64,000 bases of DNA from Brienomyrus brachyistius (lineage: Eukaryota > Chordata > Actinopteri > Osteoglossiformes > Mormyridae), in NCBI RefSeq assembly GCF_023856365.1, contig NW_026042713.1, positions 1 through 64,000 of the forward strand, in the 5' to 3' direction. Numbering within the stretch: position 1 is the first letter of the stretch; every line of letters begins with the position of its first letter. This document shows, piece after piece, positions 47,226 to 57,817 of the stretch. A program made the position numbers and the translations under genes. The notes beneath the pieces were generated by a model. It was not told the DNA's origin and made no database searches. It was given only the letters and a program-made list of their open reading frames with translations.

Positions 47226-48725
47226 GTGTGGCTCCTGCCCAAGCATTGCTGCCCAAACAGCAGCTTCCTCCTTATGCCACCGAGGGAGGAGTAGCCAGTG
47301 GTTCCCCTGCCCCTTCCCCTCTCCCCCCTGCAGACGAGGATCATAACCATTCAGCACCCGACTCTACCTCCTTCTCGGTGAAGAAGTGCCGTGGCGAAAC
47401 ACTCAGGCAGCAGGACGAGGTAGCAGAAATTCTTGCCCCTATGTTGGTATGTCCAAATCCTCAAGGGGGAGATAAGGTTTGCTCATCTGACACTGTAGAT
47501 GAAGGAGTTGAACATAAGAACATAAGAACTATACAAACGAGACGAGGCCATTCGGCCCATCAAGCTCGCTTGGGGAGAACTAAACTAATAGCTCAGAGTC
47601 GTTAAAATCTTATCTAGCTCTGATTTAAAGGAACCCAAGGATTCAGCTTGCACTACATTATCAGGAAGACTATTCCATACTCTACACGCTGCGTAAAGAA
47701 GTGCTTCCTTAAATCCAGCTTGAAATGTTCTCCCGCTAATTTCCACCTATGGCCACGAGTTCGTGTATTTAAACTAATGCTGAAGTAACTATTTGGTTGA
47801 ACAGCATCCAAACCTGTTAGAATCTTATATACCTGGATCATGTCCCCCCTCAATCTCCTTTGCTTGAGACTGAACAGATTTAGCTCAAGTAACCGTTCCT
47901 CGTATGACATTCCTCTAAGACCAGGAATCATTTTTGTGGCCCTACGCTGCACCTTTTCTAAGGCCACAATGTCCTTTTTAAGATATGGTGACCAAACCTG
48001 CACACAATATTCTAGGTGAGGTCTCACCAAGGAATTGTATAATCTTAGCATTACCTCCCTTGACTTAAACTCCACACACCTGGAGATATACCCCAACATC
48101 CTATTGGCCTTTTTTATTGCTTCCCCACACTGGCGAGAATGGGACATGGAAGCATCAACATACACACCAAGGTCTTTCTCATGATCAGCTACCTTTATTT
48201 CAGTGACACCCATGAAATACCTGTACTTTATATTTCTGCTCCCTAGATGGAGTACCTTATATTTATCGACGTTAAATTTCATCTGCCAGGTATCGGCCCA
48301 GTCACTAATTAAATCAAGATCCCGCTGTAGCTGCTGAGCCACTAATTCAGTATCTGCTACACCACCCACCTTGGTGTCATCTGCAAATTTCACCAGTTTA
48401 CTGTATATATTGGTATCCATATCATTTATGTAAATTAGGAACAATAGTGGTCCTAAAATCGAACCCTGCGGTACCCCACTATGAACGCAAGCCCACTGTG
48501 AGTTGAAGGACATTGCCAGTGACCTGCTGGACCCCAGGCAGAACAGGCCTCACCATGCGACAGCCCTTCAGAGACTGGTCCTCCTGCGCATGGACTGGGG
48601 CATGATGCATCAGTTTAAACAGGAGCCTGGTAAATCCTGCGAGTGCTACACCAAGCGACTGATGGCAGCATTCTCCAACTACAGTGGGATGGACTCCACA
48701 ACGGACCGAGAGTGTATGTGATGTA
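47226..48725 (+). pseudogene. Retroelement gag-like fragment split by a CR1
   Basis: A plus-strand frame from 47228 encodes a Pro-rich, acidic segment ending TVDEGVE. It is interrupted at 47521 and continues at 48506 with KDIASDLLDPRQNRPHHATA and a capsid-like MDWGMMHQFKQEPGKSCECY. It is related to 7320-7890. It is a broken old retroelement, without recognisable pol or LTR nearby. Confidence 0.55.
47521..48499 (-). pseudogene. 5'-truncated CR1-like LINE with target duplication
   Basis: The minus-strand frame is open for about 286 codons. Motifs in order: SGVPQGSILGPLLFLIYIND, then KFADDTKVGG (RT catalytic Asp pair), LQRDLDLISDWADTWQMKFN, then the C-terminal RPHLEYCVQVWSPYLKKDI. The 3' end on the minus strand is TTCTTATGTTCTTATGTT, the CR1-type terminal repeat. 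The 6-bp GAGTTG occurs on both sides (47515-47520 and 48500-48505). This is the best-preserved LINE in the window, but it lacks the endonuclease and the 5' RT part. Confidence 0.85.
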
Positions 48726-49118
48726 AAATACACTAAGATAGGTAAAAACTCTTTTGTGGACTAAGTAAAACAAACATTTTATGTTCTAGTTTTCTTAAAA
48801 CTACTGAAACAAATAATTGGCTACACTGCAGTTCCGCTGTTTTGTTTGGCACCCCTGCATGTCGTGCATTGTGTGGAAAAAACCTGAAGGCTGAGGAATG
48901 TTACGTAACACAGCTAGAATGTAAAAACTCTCTCTGGTGTAATTCACTGCATAAAACCAATGGTGTTAAGTGTGATGTCTTCTTCATAACACTCCCTGAT
49001 GTTTGTGTCCGTGACCATGAGATAGGGTGGGCTGCTTTTCTTCCTTCCTTTGACTAGTATTCCTCCTAAATTGTTCATCTGTATTTGCTGCATTGGTACT
49101 TGATGTGCGTGTGCCTTG
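48726..49118. other. No supported gene
   Basis: Short open frame at 48842-49057 without a motif. Confidence 0.4.
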
Positions 49119-49660
49119 TGTCACGATCGCCATTTAACGGGAGCGGCGGACGGGCAGGAAACAGGCAAGGCAGGCAGGATACGGGGATTTATTAGGAACA
49201 CGGGGTGCAGGAAACATCTCACGCAGACGGACTTCAATGACGGACACTGAACTCTAGTAAGACATGAACTCAAATAGACAGGACTGATTGAAAATAATCG
49301 GACACAGCTGGGTACGATCAGGGAAGCACACGTGGATAATCAGGGGGCGTGGCACACACGGTGGTCAGACTGTCCGGGACCTCCTCGGGGACTAGGGCAG
49401 GAAAGTCTGGAGCTGGGTCAGGGACAGGAGTGGGGCCAGGAACAAGAGCCCCAGGGGGCACAGTCATTTGAGGCGGAGGGAGCGCCTCGGGCGTGGGCTC
49501 TGGGGCCGCAGGGGGCAGCGGAGGCGGCTGCTCAGGAGCTACGGGCAAAGCAGGCGGCGGCTGCTCGGGCTCTGGGGCCGCAGGGGGCAGCGGAGGCGGC
49601 TGCTCGGGCTGCGCAGGAGCTATGGGCGACGAAGGCAACTGCTCAGACGCTGTAGCAGGA
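49119..49660 (-). repeat. Second copy of the GC-rich Pro/Ala repeat
   Basis: It starts TGTCACGATCGCC. The minus-strand frame 49638-49318 is Pro/Ala/Glu-rich, with repeated PPPLPPAAPEP, and ends CATPPDYPRVLP like the 28-kb copy. It contains CAGGGGGCGTGGCACACACG, shared with 28.2 kb and, inverted, with 8.1 kb. Its left end has an AATAAATCCCC motif on the minus strand. Confidence 0.6.
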
Positions 49661-51645
49661 ACCCAGGACTTTATGCTCAGCCCACTGCTGTTAACTCCGA
49701 TGACTCACAACTGAGCAGCAATGCACATTTCGAATTCCATCATCAACATCAGGCAGATGACAAGACTGTTGTGGGTCTCATCAATAAAAACGGTGACTCA
49801 GCATACAAAGAGGAAGTGTGATGACTATCGGACTGCTGCAGAGCCAACAACCTGTCTCTGAATGTTGACCAAAGAGATGGTTGTTGACGTTAGAAGAACA
49901 CAAAACACAGAGTGACCACTCTCTGCTGCACATCGATGGCTCATCTGTGGAGATCGTAGAGAGTACCAGATTCCTTGTTGTCCATCTGGCGGAGAATCTC
50001 ACCAGGTCCTTCAACATCAGCTCCATAGTAAGGAAAGCACAGCAGCACCTCTACTCTCCACGGAAGCTCAGAAAAGCCCATCTCCCATTCTCACACTCTA
50101 TTGGGGAACTGTTGAAAGCACCCTGAGCAGCTGCATCACGGTCTGCTTTGAGAACTGTGTCGCCTCAGATCACAAGTCCCTACAACAGATAGTGATGACA
50201 GGTGAGAAAATCATTGGGAGTATCGTGTTAGAGAAATATGTACTTTTTTTATCATCATTTTGCTAGACGCTTAGAAACAACACCCTGCCGCAGCTTGATC
50301 TTAATTGAGCAATAACACGTCTCAAGAACTGTCGCTTGAATATTTCCACCCCATATATGGTGACAAACAATGTTCAATGTCAGTTGCATATCCTGTTTGT
50401 GTACCTCAATAAAAGACACTGCGAGGGGAGTTACTCTTTCGAAGTTGGCTGAGTTCGACTGAGAGGCTGACACCTCGAGGTCAGGACCGGGCTTCCCTTT
50501 GTAAGGAAAAGTGGTAAAAATGTCCCAAGGTTCTTGGTTGATCATTTGAATGCAGACAATGTTAGGAATTTATGATCATGGGGGAAGCCAGGGAGAGAAT
50601 GGGGGTTCCAGTTGGCACCACTATGGTGATAAGGATAAGATAAGGTGATAAGAATTGAATTACAATGATCATAAAAGTCTCCACCCTGTCCTGTCCCGTC
50701 CCTGTCTCAGGATCCTCACACTCCAGGGGGTCACTCTTTATATGTAAATTCACTCACAACACCTACACACAACACCTTGGTGGGGAGGGCCTTTTTGGGT
50801 ATAAAGGGGGGTGAAGAACTGTCTTCAATTTGTATCTGAGCTGCCTTTCAGTACCCGGTGTGTCTCTACACTGTATTACATTGTATTATTTTTGCTGTTC
50901 AATAAACCATCATTTTGCTGAAACTGCGGAGACTCTGCAAGTGGATTCCCTACACCTTGCAGCAAGTAAAACGTCATCACAGCTGTCTGCGTTGTTCTGT
51001 GTTCAGAGACTGGTTTGTTTCCAGCGTATCTTCAGAAGAAGATAACCCTAACATATCTCTCCCCTCCATCACAGATATTCACACCACACACTGCATCCGC
51101 AAAGCCACCACCATTGTGGATGACCCCACCCACCCCTCACATTATCGTTTCACCCTCCTGCCTTCTGGAAATAGGTCCCGGAGCATTCGGGCCTTTACAG
51201 CCAGACTCAAACAGCTTTATCCCCCATGCCGTCAGACTACTGAACTCTCAGGGACTAATCTGATACCACACACACATACACTCATTAACACACTTTATTA
51301 TTTAACTACTATTTTTTATCTTATTGTCGCCATGTTTACAGTTACTTTTATTTATTTTTATTGCTACCTCATTGGACAACCAAACTGCGCCTTCTCAGTA
51401 CTGGGTTTACTGTGCTGTTTGTGCTCGTTGGTGTCAGTTGTCCTCTCTTTTTGCACTGTCCTGCAATGTTTGCACAGTTTTTGCTCATTATGCACCATAC
51501 AGTATGTTGCTAGGTTGGTATGTGTTAGTCTTCTGTTAATTTAAGTAGCACCTTGGTCCGAGGGAAACAGTTTCTTTTGTAACTGTACTATACTCAACTG
51601 TGTAAAGTTAAAAATAACATTAAAGACCTACTTGACTTTTACTGA
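49661..51645 (+). pseudogene. Rex1-like LINE, interrupted
   Basis: Before the insertion: ADDKTVVGLINKNGD (RT catalytic region) and the post-RT region up to GEKIIGS (50221). After it: SLPSITDIHTTHCIRKATTI, DPTHPSHYRF and RLKQLY, then a 3' UTR ending AAAGACCTACTTGACTT at about 51640. Frameshifts and stops are present. Confidence 0.75.
50226..51053 (+). mobile_element. LTR-like insertion inside the Rex1
   Basis: The insert starts TGTTAGAG and ends CCTAACA, with flanks TATCG (50221-50225) and TATCT (51054-51058), so a 5-bp target duplication with one mismatch. Inside are TATAAAGG at 50810-50817 and CAATAAACC at 50899-50907, the order of a promoter and polyadenylation signal in an LTR. A second TGTTAGG at 50561 raises the alternative of two adjoining partial LTRs. 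No gag or pol is present, so it is probably a solo LTR. Confidence 0.55.
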
Positions 51646-51699
51646 ACAGGTGCTAAAGTGAAATTACTTGCTTCTGGGAAAGAACTCCAGCTGAAATTC

Positions 51700-52010
51700 T
51701 GTACAACAATTATGGGAGACATATGGGAAGGACGCGGTGTCAGACCTGCCCCAGTGGGACGAATGTGGTTTTCCTAGTAACAGCAGCTTCAGTCCCAATC
51801 AGATAAGCCAGATGCGTCTGAAATTAGAGGAACGGGATCAGACTGGTTGCTCAGGGACTAATGTGGTAGAACTAAAACAGAGACAAATTGGACGGTGTTT
51901 CAATTGTGGGAAAATGAGACAAAGCAGGCAGAGGAGATGCGGGTGGCAAAGAAGCATGAGATAAGGAATGCAGAGAATGTGGATGAGGGTGAGACTCCTG
52001 TGAAAACTGT
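51700..52010 (+). pseudogene. Possible gag zinc-knuckle fragment
   Basis: The frame includes GRCFNCGKMRQSRQRRC, which resembles the start of a CCHC zinc knuckle (Cx2C) of retroelement gag, but the His and last Cys positions are not preserved. It could be part of the same family as the gag-like fragments upstream. Confidence 0.35.
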
Positions 52011-52149
52011 GTATTGAAAATTAGGGCCATAGTATTGTCATCCATCCTGTCAGGGTATGGAAATACACTGAGGGTAAATGGCCTAATGCAGGAAGTGTCT
52101 TAATCCTATAACATCCAGCTGATTCAGGCTGTGGGGGACAGTGTAGTAC

Positions 52150-52405
52150 TGCACTCTTCTGGCTGGGACCTTGAATAAATGAATGAATGTTACATTTATA
52201 CAGCCCTTTTCTAAGATACACAAAGAGCTTTACAGAAGCACTGGGGAGCCACTTCAACCCAAACGTGAGGCAGCAGGAGAGGGGGCCCAGGCAGAGAGAA
52301 CAGCCAACAAGACGGGTGCTTCCACAGACAGGACGGGGGCCCCGGCAGACCAACGCTGACGACTCCTGGGACCAAGTCAACAGAGCAGCTGTCGTCATTG
52401 TGACT
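52150..52405. other. Dispersed-repeat-like sequence
   Basis: TTACATTTATACAGCCCTTT followed by AAAGAGCTTTACA is typical of fish LINE 3' regions. No gene. Confidence 0.4.
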
Positions 52406-52418
52406 CACCCTCATACAT

Positions 52419-52693
52419 CCATCCATTGTCTAAACCGCTTATGCTACTGGGTCGCGGGGGGTCCAGAGCCTATCCTGGCAGGATCTGTGCACGAGGCAGG
52501 GAACAACCCAGGACGGGGGGGCAGCTCATTGCAAGGCACATTCACACACCATTCACACACACATGCACTCCTACGGCCAATTTAGCAAGAGAGAACATGC
52601 AAACTCCCCACACATGTGACCCAGGCGGAGACTCGAACCTGAGTCCCAGTGGTGGGAGGTAACAGTGCTAATCACTGCACCACCAAGCAGCCC
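52419..52693 (-). mobile_element. SINE with 13-bp target duplication, internally deleted
   Basis: A reverse-oriented SINE flanked by CACCCTCATACAT at 52406-52418 and 52694-52706. Part of the central domain is missing between ATTTAGCAAG and AGAGAACATG. Confidence 0.85.
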
Positions 52694-52706
52694 CACCCTC
52701 ATACAT

Positions 52707-53164
52707 GATTTCTGATTCTTGATTTTAATCCCCTTTTCTGTTTTTGGCAACATATAAAGTGCTGTGAATGTCACTGTCAGATTGTCATATCATCCTCCAG
52801 TTGTCCCTTGTCACCCTGGATGCACATTGAGTGTTTGCTAAATATTTTATCTTGTAGTGTTCCTGATTTTTTCCTGTGTTTTAATTTGCAATTCTCAAAT
52901 TTCATGACTGGCATCCGTGGGGACGATTAATTAAACCTGTTAACTCTGCACTTCAATTTCAAACTGTTGGTAACATGTGTACATATTTTTGTCTGATCTT
53001 TTCACCACCAGGTGGCGATATAGCAACTCCAGAGTTATTGATGGCTAGAACAAAAAAAACACAGTAACACAGAGGTGTAGCTAAAAATTCTGGGCCCCTG
53101 ACAGAATGTCACCTTGCGCCCTCTGTCGAATTTTACATTCTGTGAAAGAGATTTGTTGAGCCAT
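52707..53164. other. Mostly unassigned; short hAT-like end
   Basis: GAGGTGTAGCTAAAAATTCT followed by GGGCCCCTGAC at 53072-53105 resembles a hAT MITE end without a partner. Nothing else is seen. Confidence 0.35.
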
Positions 53165-54090
53165 CTTCCAATGTAATCCAATCCAGCTCTTTATTTGAAA
53201 AGCACTTTAAACAACCTTATGGACCAAAGTGCTGCACAAAGGAATAAATAAAAACATTCACACACTTAAAAACGAAGTAAAAGAAATTTAATAAAAACCA
53301 AAACATTCAATGTGAGTAAAAGGCCATTAATAAAAATTTAAAAAAATCAATTAATTAATAAAGAAAAGGCTAAGATTAAAATAAGATTTACTATTAAAAT
53401 TAACATCTCACAATGTGTCAAAGGTGAAGGAGAAGAGATTAGAAGAGATTTAAAAACGGACAGAGGGGATTCCTCTCTAATGTGAAAAGGCAAGTCATTC
53501 CACATTTTAGGAGCTGCGACTGCAAAGGCTCGATCCCCTCTAAGCTCACGCTGAGTCTTAGGAACCGTCAGGAACAGCTGATCAGCTGACCTGAGAGAGC
53601 GGGTGGGGGTGTAAGGGTGAAGCAGCTCACAGAGGTCAGATGGAGCAAGACCACTGAGGGCTTTAAAAGCAAATAACAGAATTTTAAAATGAATCCTAAA
53701 ATGTACGGGCAGCCAGTGGAGTGAGGCTAAAATGGGGGAGACATGCTCATATTTCCATGTGCGGCAGCATTTTGAACCTTCTGGAGGTGAACAATAGTGG
53801 AGCCTCTAACCCCAACATAGAGGGCGTTACAGTGGTCCAAACTAGTAGTGACAAAAGAGTGGATTACTGTCTCAAAGTGCTGCCTAGAAAGAATTGGCTT
53901 TATTTTGGCCAACTGCCTCAATTGTAAAAAGCTTGACTTGACAACTAACCTTATCTGAGTGTCAAACTTAAGGTTGGTGTCGACTTTATGTGTGTGATGT
54001 GTGATGACTGGTTTACAATATTGTTCCAAGGAACCTAAAATTACAGTGGAGGTCAGAGGAGTGGAGTTACCAAAAACCAACACTTCTGTC
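53165..54090 (-). pseudogene. L2-like LINE 3' part
   Basis: Minus-strand blocks: SFVTTSLDHCNALYVGV and LQKVQNAAA (53750-53860), then LLLKALSGLAPSDLCELLHP (53615-53680) and GDRAFAVAAPKMWNDLPFH (53470-53540). These are L2-type RT and C-terminal blocks. Truncated at the 5' side and frameshifted. Confidence 0.75.
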
Positions 54091-55384
54091 CATTACCTCC
54101 CCACTTCCTTGTTAGTTACAATATTTGTTCTGCATTACTGTACTGCTTTGGAGCCTTTTGATATTAAGGTGAATAACACAGGTGAAAAATTAAGGTGAAA
54201 AAAGAGACAGATGCATTGACAGCAGTCGTGGCCACACTTTGGACTGGGAGTGTAAGAGCAAAGGAAACTGAATCCACTATGTTCTGTCCTGTAAATTTTT
54301 ATTAAACACCACATGACACACATACGAGTCCTGTTTTAACTTTCAGGGCTGATGGTCTGCAGCCTGGCTTGTGTTCTACAGTGCAGCGCAGGTGCAGTCA
54401 CTGTGCTGAGCCCGGCGTTATATTAATGACGCAGCCTTTCACACTGACCAGTGAGAAATAACCTTGAAAATGACTGTGCTCTTTGTGGTTCTCCTTTTTT
54501 CTTACCACCAAGCAAGAGACTAAACATATTTTCTACTTATCAGTTATCAGAAATCAGAAATGTCATGCAGTAATCAGAGGTTAGACAGCAAGAATGACTT
54601 TTGTATTTTTATCTTTTGTCAATCTTTTATCCAGCGACTACTAATTCTCATCGGGGTCTGGAGAGGGTGGGACCTGTCCCAGGAAGCACAGAGCACAGGC
54701 CTGCATGGGATGCCATTCCACACAAGCAAAAACAATTAAGATGGTCAGATTTGCCTCACTGTGTGATTTTGACTGAAAGATGAACTAAGCACAGTCTTGT
54801 GTGTATAAAAATGCGTAGATTCATTTAACTTTAACAATGAGATTCAGCAACATGACCTTATAGTGTTAATGATCGGTATCTTACTGGTATTAACTGAATT
54901 ATGCAAAATTCTACATTATTCTATATTATTGCACCCAAATTGTTCATACTGACTAAATGTAATTACTGACATCCTGGACATACTGCTTTTTAGGTTTGAA
55001 TTTAAAATGTTAGTAGACAAATTCATGCTGTCAATAACATCTCACTTGCTCACCCACTTTTAGATAAAAATACCCTTTGTGGTTTTTCTAGTGAAGCAGT
55101 GGGCCTGAGCTGAGGACCTGATGGTTGTGTGGTTTTCGCTCACTGAGAAGAGAGACACAAACACCCTGCTCTCAGTCGGTCAGTCTTCCTGTAAAATGCA
55201 GAGGTGAGACTGCTAGTGGAAAATTACTGACTGCAGCGTCAACAACACATATAAACAGCAGCACAAACAAAATGTTCCACAAATGCAGGACATCTGTATG
55301 CTTACAGCACACATCAGACACGCTGACCCTCAGCACTGAGCTCCTCCAGGCTCTGTGCTCTCCCTCTTCTCTTCAATTTCTACA
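54091..55384. other. No supported gene
   Basis: The stretches at 55120-55280 and 56560-56720 share words such as GTGTGGTTTT, GTCAGTCTTCCTG and AGTGGAAA, and may be related. No Ig domain was found on either strand here. Confidence 0.4.
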
Positions 55385-55795
55385 CAAATCACTGCTGCTC
55401 CAGTGAAGATCCTGAATTTTGCAGGTGATACTACTGTGTTTGCCATCATAACTGAAGGTGATGAGTCTGCCTACAGACTGGAAGTCGTACAGCTGACCAT
55501 CCAGTTCTGAACTCACATTATCCCAAATGTCCACATGCTTAGACTCCTCTCATCATCAGGGAGGAGCGTCCCTTGGCACTGTAGAGTAGATGGATGAGAG
55601 CAGGCTGATAACAAGGCTGTCATCAATTTTATGTGACACCTCTCACCCCCCCAGCAGACTATGGAGGCCCGTAAGGGCAGCTCCTTCAGTAAGAGACTCA
55701 GACACCCGGCGTGTGACAGAACGGTACCGCAGGTCATTGGGCCCCACAGCAGTCAGGCTTTATAATCTGCACTCTGCTCATTGAACTTTTCCCCT
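55385..55795 (+). pseudogene. Rex1-like LINE fragment
   Basis: The frame reads KILNFAGDTTVFAIITEGDE and SAYRLEVVQL, the RT catalytic motif with Asp changed to Gly, then a diverged 3' part. Heavily degraded. Confidence 0.55.
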
Positions 55796-56734
55796 GTTCA
55801 CTGTCTTCTGATACAGTTTCTATCTGCTGCTGATCTGCAATATTGTTCCTCCTTATTCACTGATGTGCAGTGTTGCATTGAGCCAGTGCATTATGCCCTG
55901 TGTGGCAGCTTCCTTTGGGAGGCTAATATCTGGCACATGAGCAATAATGTTACATGCAATAGGATTGTGTATAAGTTAAGGATTGTGTATAAGTTAATTT
56001 TAATATTCCTATAATATTCCTCTGTATGTAATATATTCTTATTTTTTGTTTCTATTATTACCCTATATTTATATATACATCCATTTATTTTACATTCATA
56101 ATGATGTTGTTTGTTGTTTTGTGCCCCACTGCTCTTGTAACAAGCCTCAGTCTTGACTCTCCCTTTTAAGGTCTTGGCCTTAAATCACACTCGATATAGG
56201 TGGTGTCGTCCCCATCACCCTGACCAGGATACATGCTGTAAGATTAATGGATGGTGTTTATCTGTGTGATGAAAAAGAATGTGAATAAAACAAAAATGTA
56301 CCATTATAAATGGGAGCCCTAGGATGTGTGGTGGTTAGAGATGTGGACTGATGAGAATTTTGCTTTTCTAAAGTTCTGTTGTGAAAACTGTACATTCCGT
56401 TCCATGTACAGTAGTGATATGTAGCAATCATGTGCTCCAGTCAAATGTCCAGCTGCATGAATAATAATGGTGGCTTGTTTGGATAAAATAACTTAGGCTG
56501 AATACTTGAAAGCGTGACCTGGGTGAGGTAGAGAGGAAACAGGGTCTTACAAGAAGCAGATATTGTTCTGTCTGTGTGGTTTTTACTCTTTGCAAAGTGA
56601 GTCCAGCACAGTGCAGTCAGTGGGTCAGTCTTCCTGAGCTGCATCTAACCAGTGGAAACATCTGCAGCACTGCAGAGAAGCACTCAGCAGACAAACAAAC
56701 CCAAACAGCTTACAGCTGTATGTCACTTTTGGAC
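55796..56734. other. No supported gene
   Basis: Only short open frames and AT-rich sequence. Confidence 0.4.
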
Positions 56735-56960
56735 AGAGGTGGACAAAGTACACAACTTCACTACTTGAGTTAAGTATAGATACTCCTCGTCAAATAATAC
56801 TCAAAGTTTTTCAGTTAATTTTTTACTTCAGTTAAAGTACTGGAGTATTTGCATCTAAAAATACTTAAGTATTCAAAAGTACATTATGTTTTAAATGCAA
56901 GACATTTTTCAGAACCTAATGACTCCTGAACACCCCACTGAATACACTGACTGGCTTGTA
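56735..56960 (+). mobile_element. hAT-like transposon left end
   Basis: CAGAGGTGGACAAAGTACAC followed by repeated TACTTGAGT and TACTTCAGT words is the left end of a fish hAT-type non-autonomous family. The right end is not visible. Confidence 0.55.
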
Positions 56961-57117
56961 CATCTTGTAGAATAAAAAGCTTGTGGAATATGATACAATG
57001 ACTATAGAAACACAACTGACATAACAAAAGTACAGCCATTGTCATTTTCATCTTATTTAACACCCCCCACCCCACTCACACAAAAGAGCATGGTAGTGTT
57101 CTTACAGAGCCGTAGCA

Positions 57118-57232
57118 GTGTGTGTGTGTGCATGTGTGCATGTGTGTTTGTGTGTGTGTGTGTCTATGTGTGTGTGTGTTTGTGTGTCTGTGTATGTTTG
57201 TGTGTGTGTCTATGTGTGTGTATGTTTGTGAG
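57118..57232. repeat. (TG)n-rich simple repeat
   Basis: Interrupted TG repeats with CATG and TATG variants. The open frames across it are not genes. Confidence 0.9.
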
Positions 57233-57811
57233 CCAAGTAACAAGACAGGGAGCAAGAAACAAAACTCCTCTTTCTTAATTATCCACATCGTTATTAACGA
57301 CACAGGTATATATACAGGTACATATACAGGTACATGTATATACTCAAAAATACATCCAGAACACACAATTAAATGAAAAACGTAATTTAAGAACACTTGA
57401 AATTTTCATTCAGTTTCTTTCATCTGTTTAATATAATCGATCAGTCCCTGTGCGTTTGCCCCAAACCATTCAGCATGGTACACAAGGGAGACAAGTAAGC
57501 ATGTGTGACATCAAAGAACTGATTGCAGCAACTCAGCCTTTCCACAACATTAAAGCCGCTTATTCCCCCCCATGCCATGAAGAAATAATCTCTGTGGCTC
57601 CCCTCTCCCCCTCCCTCAGCCCCCAGTCTGGCTTGAACATTTGCACTTCCAGTAAAAATGCGCCCCAAACACACTGACACCAAACTCAGCACCGGTGCTC
57701 CGTAAAATCCCGTGATTCAGTCTCAGAAGCACTGGCTCCCCTGCCCTCCTCTGAACATTATTAAAGCTACACCCTGAACACTCTGTGTGACTGACATGAA
57801 TGAGAAGCATC

Positions 57812-57817
57812 TTTATT
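57812..57817 (-). terminator. Polyadenylation signal overlapping the NITR stop
   Basis: The minus strand reads GAATAAAGATG. AATAAA overlaps the TAA stop codon of the tail exon, giving a very short 3' UTR. Confidence 0.6.

Noticed and set aside
49318..49821. Gly/Arg-rich plus-strand frames
   Set aside because: They are shadows of the Pro/Ala-rich repeat on the other strand.
54200..57000. Additional NITR exons downstream of the gene
   Set aside because: No YYC, FGNGT or ITIM motifs were seen on either strand. Similar words at 55.1 and 56.6 kb are not Ig coding.
57039..57396. Val/Cys-rich and His/Thr-rich frames
   Set aside because: They translate the (TG)n repeat.
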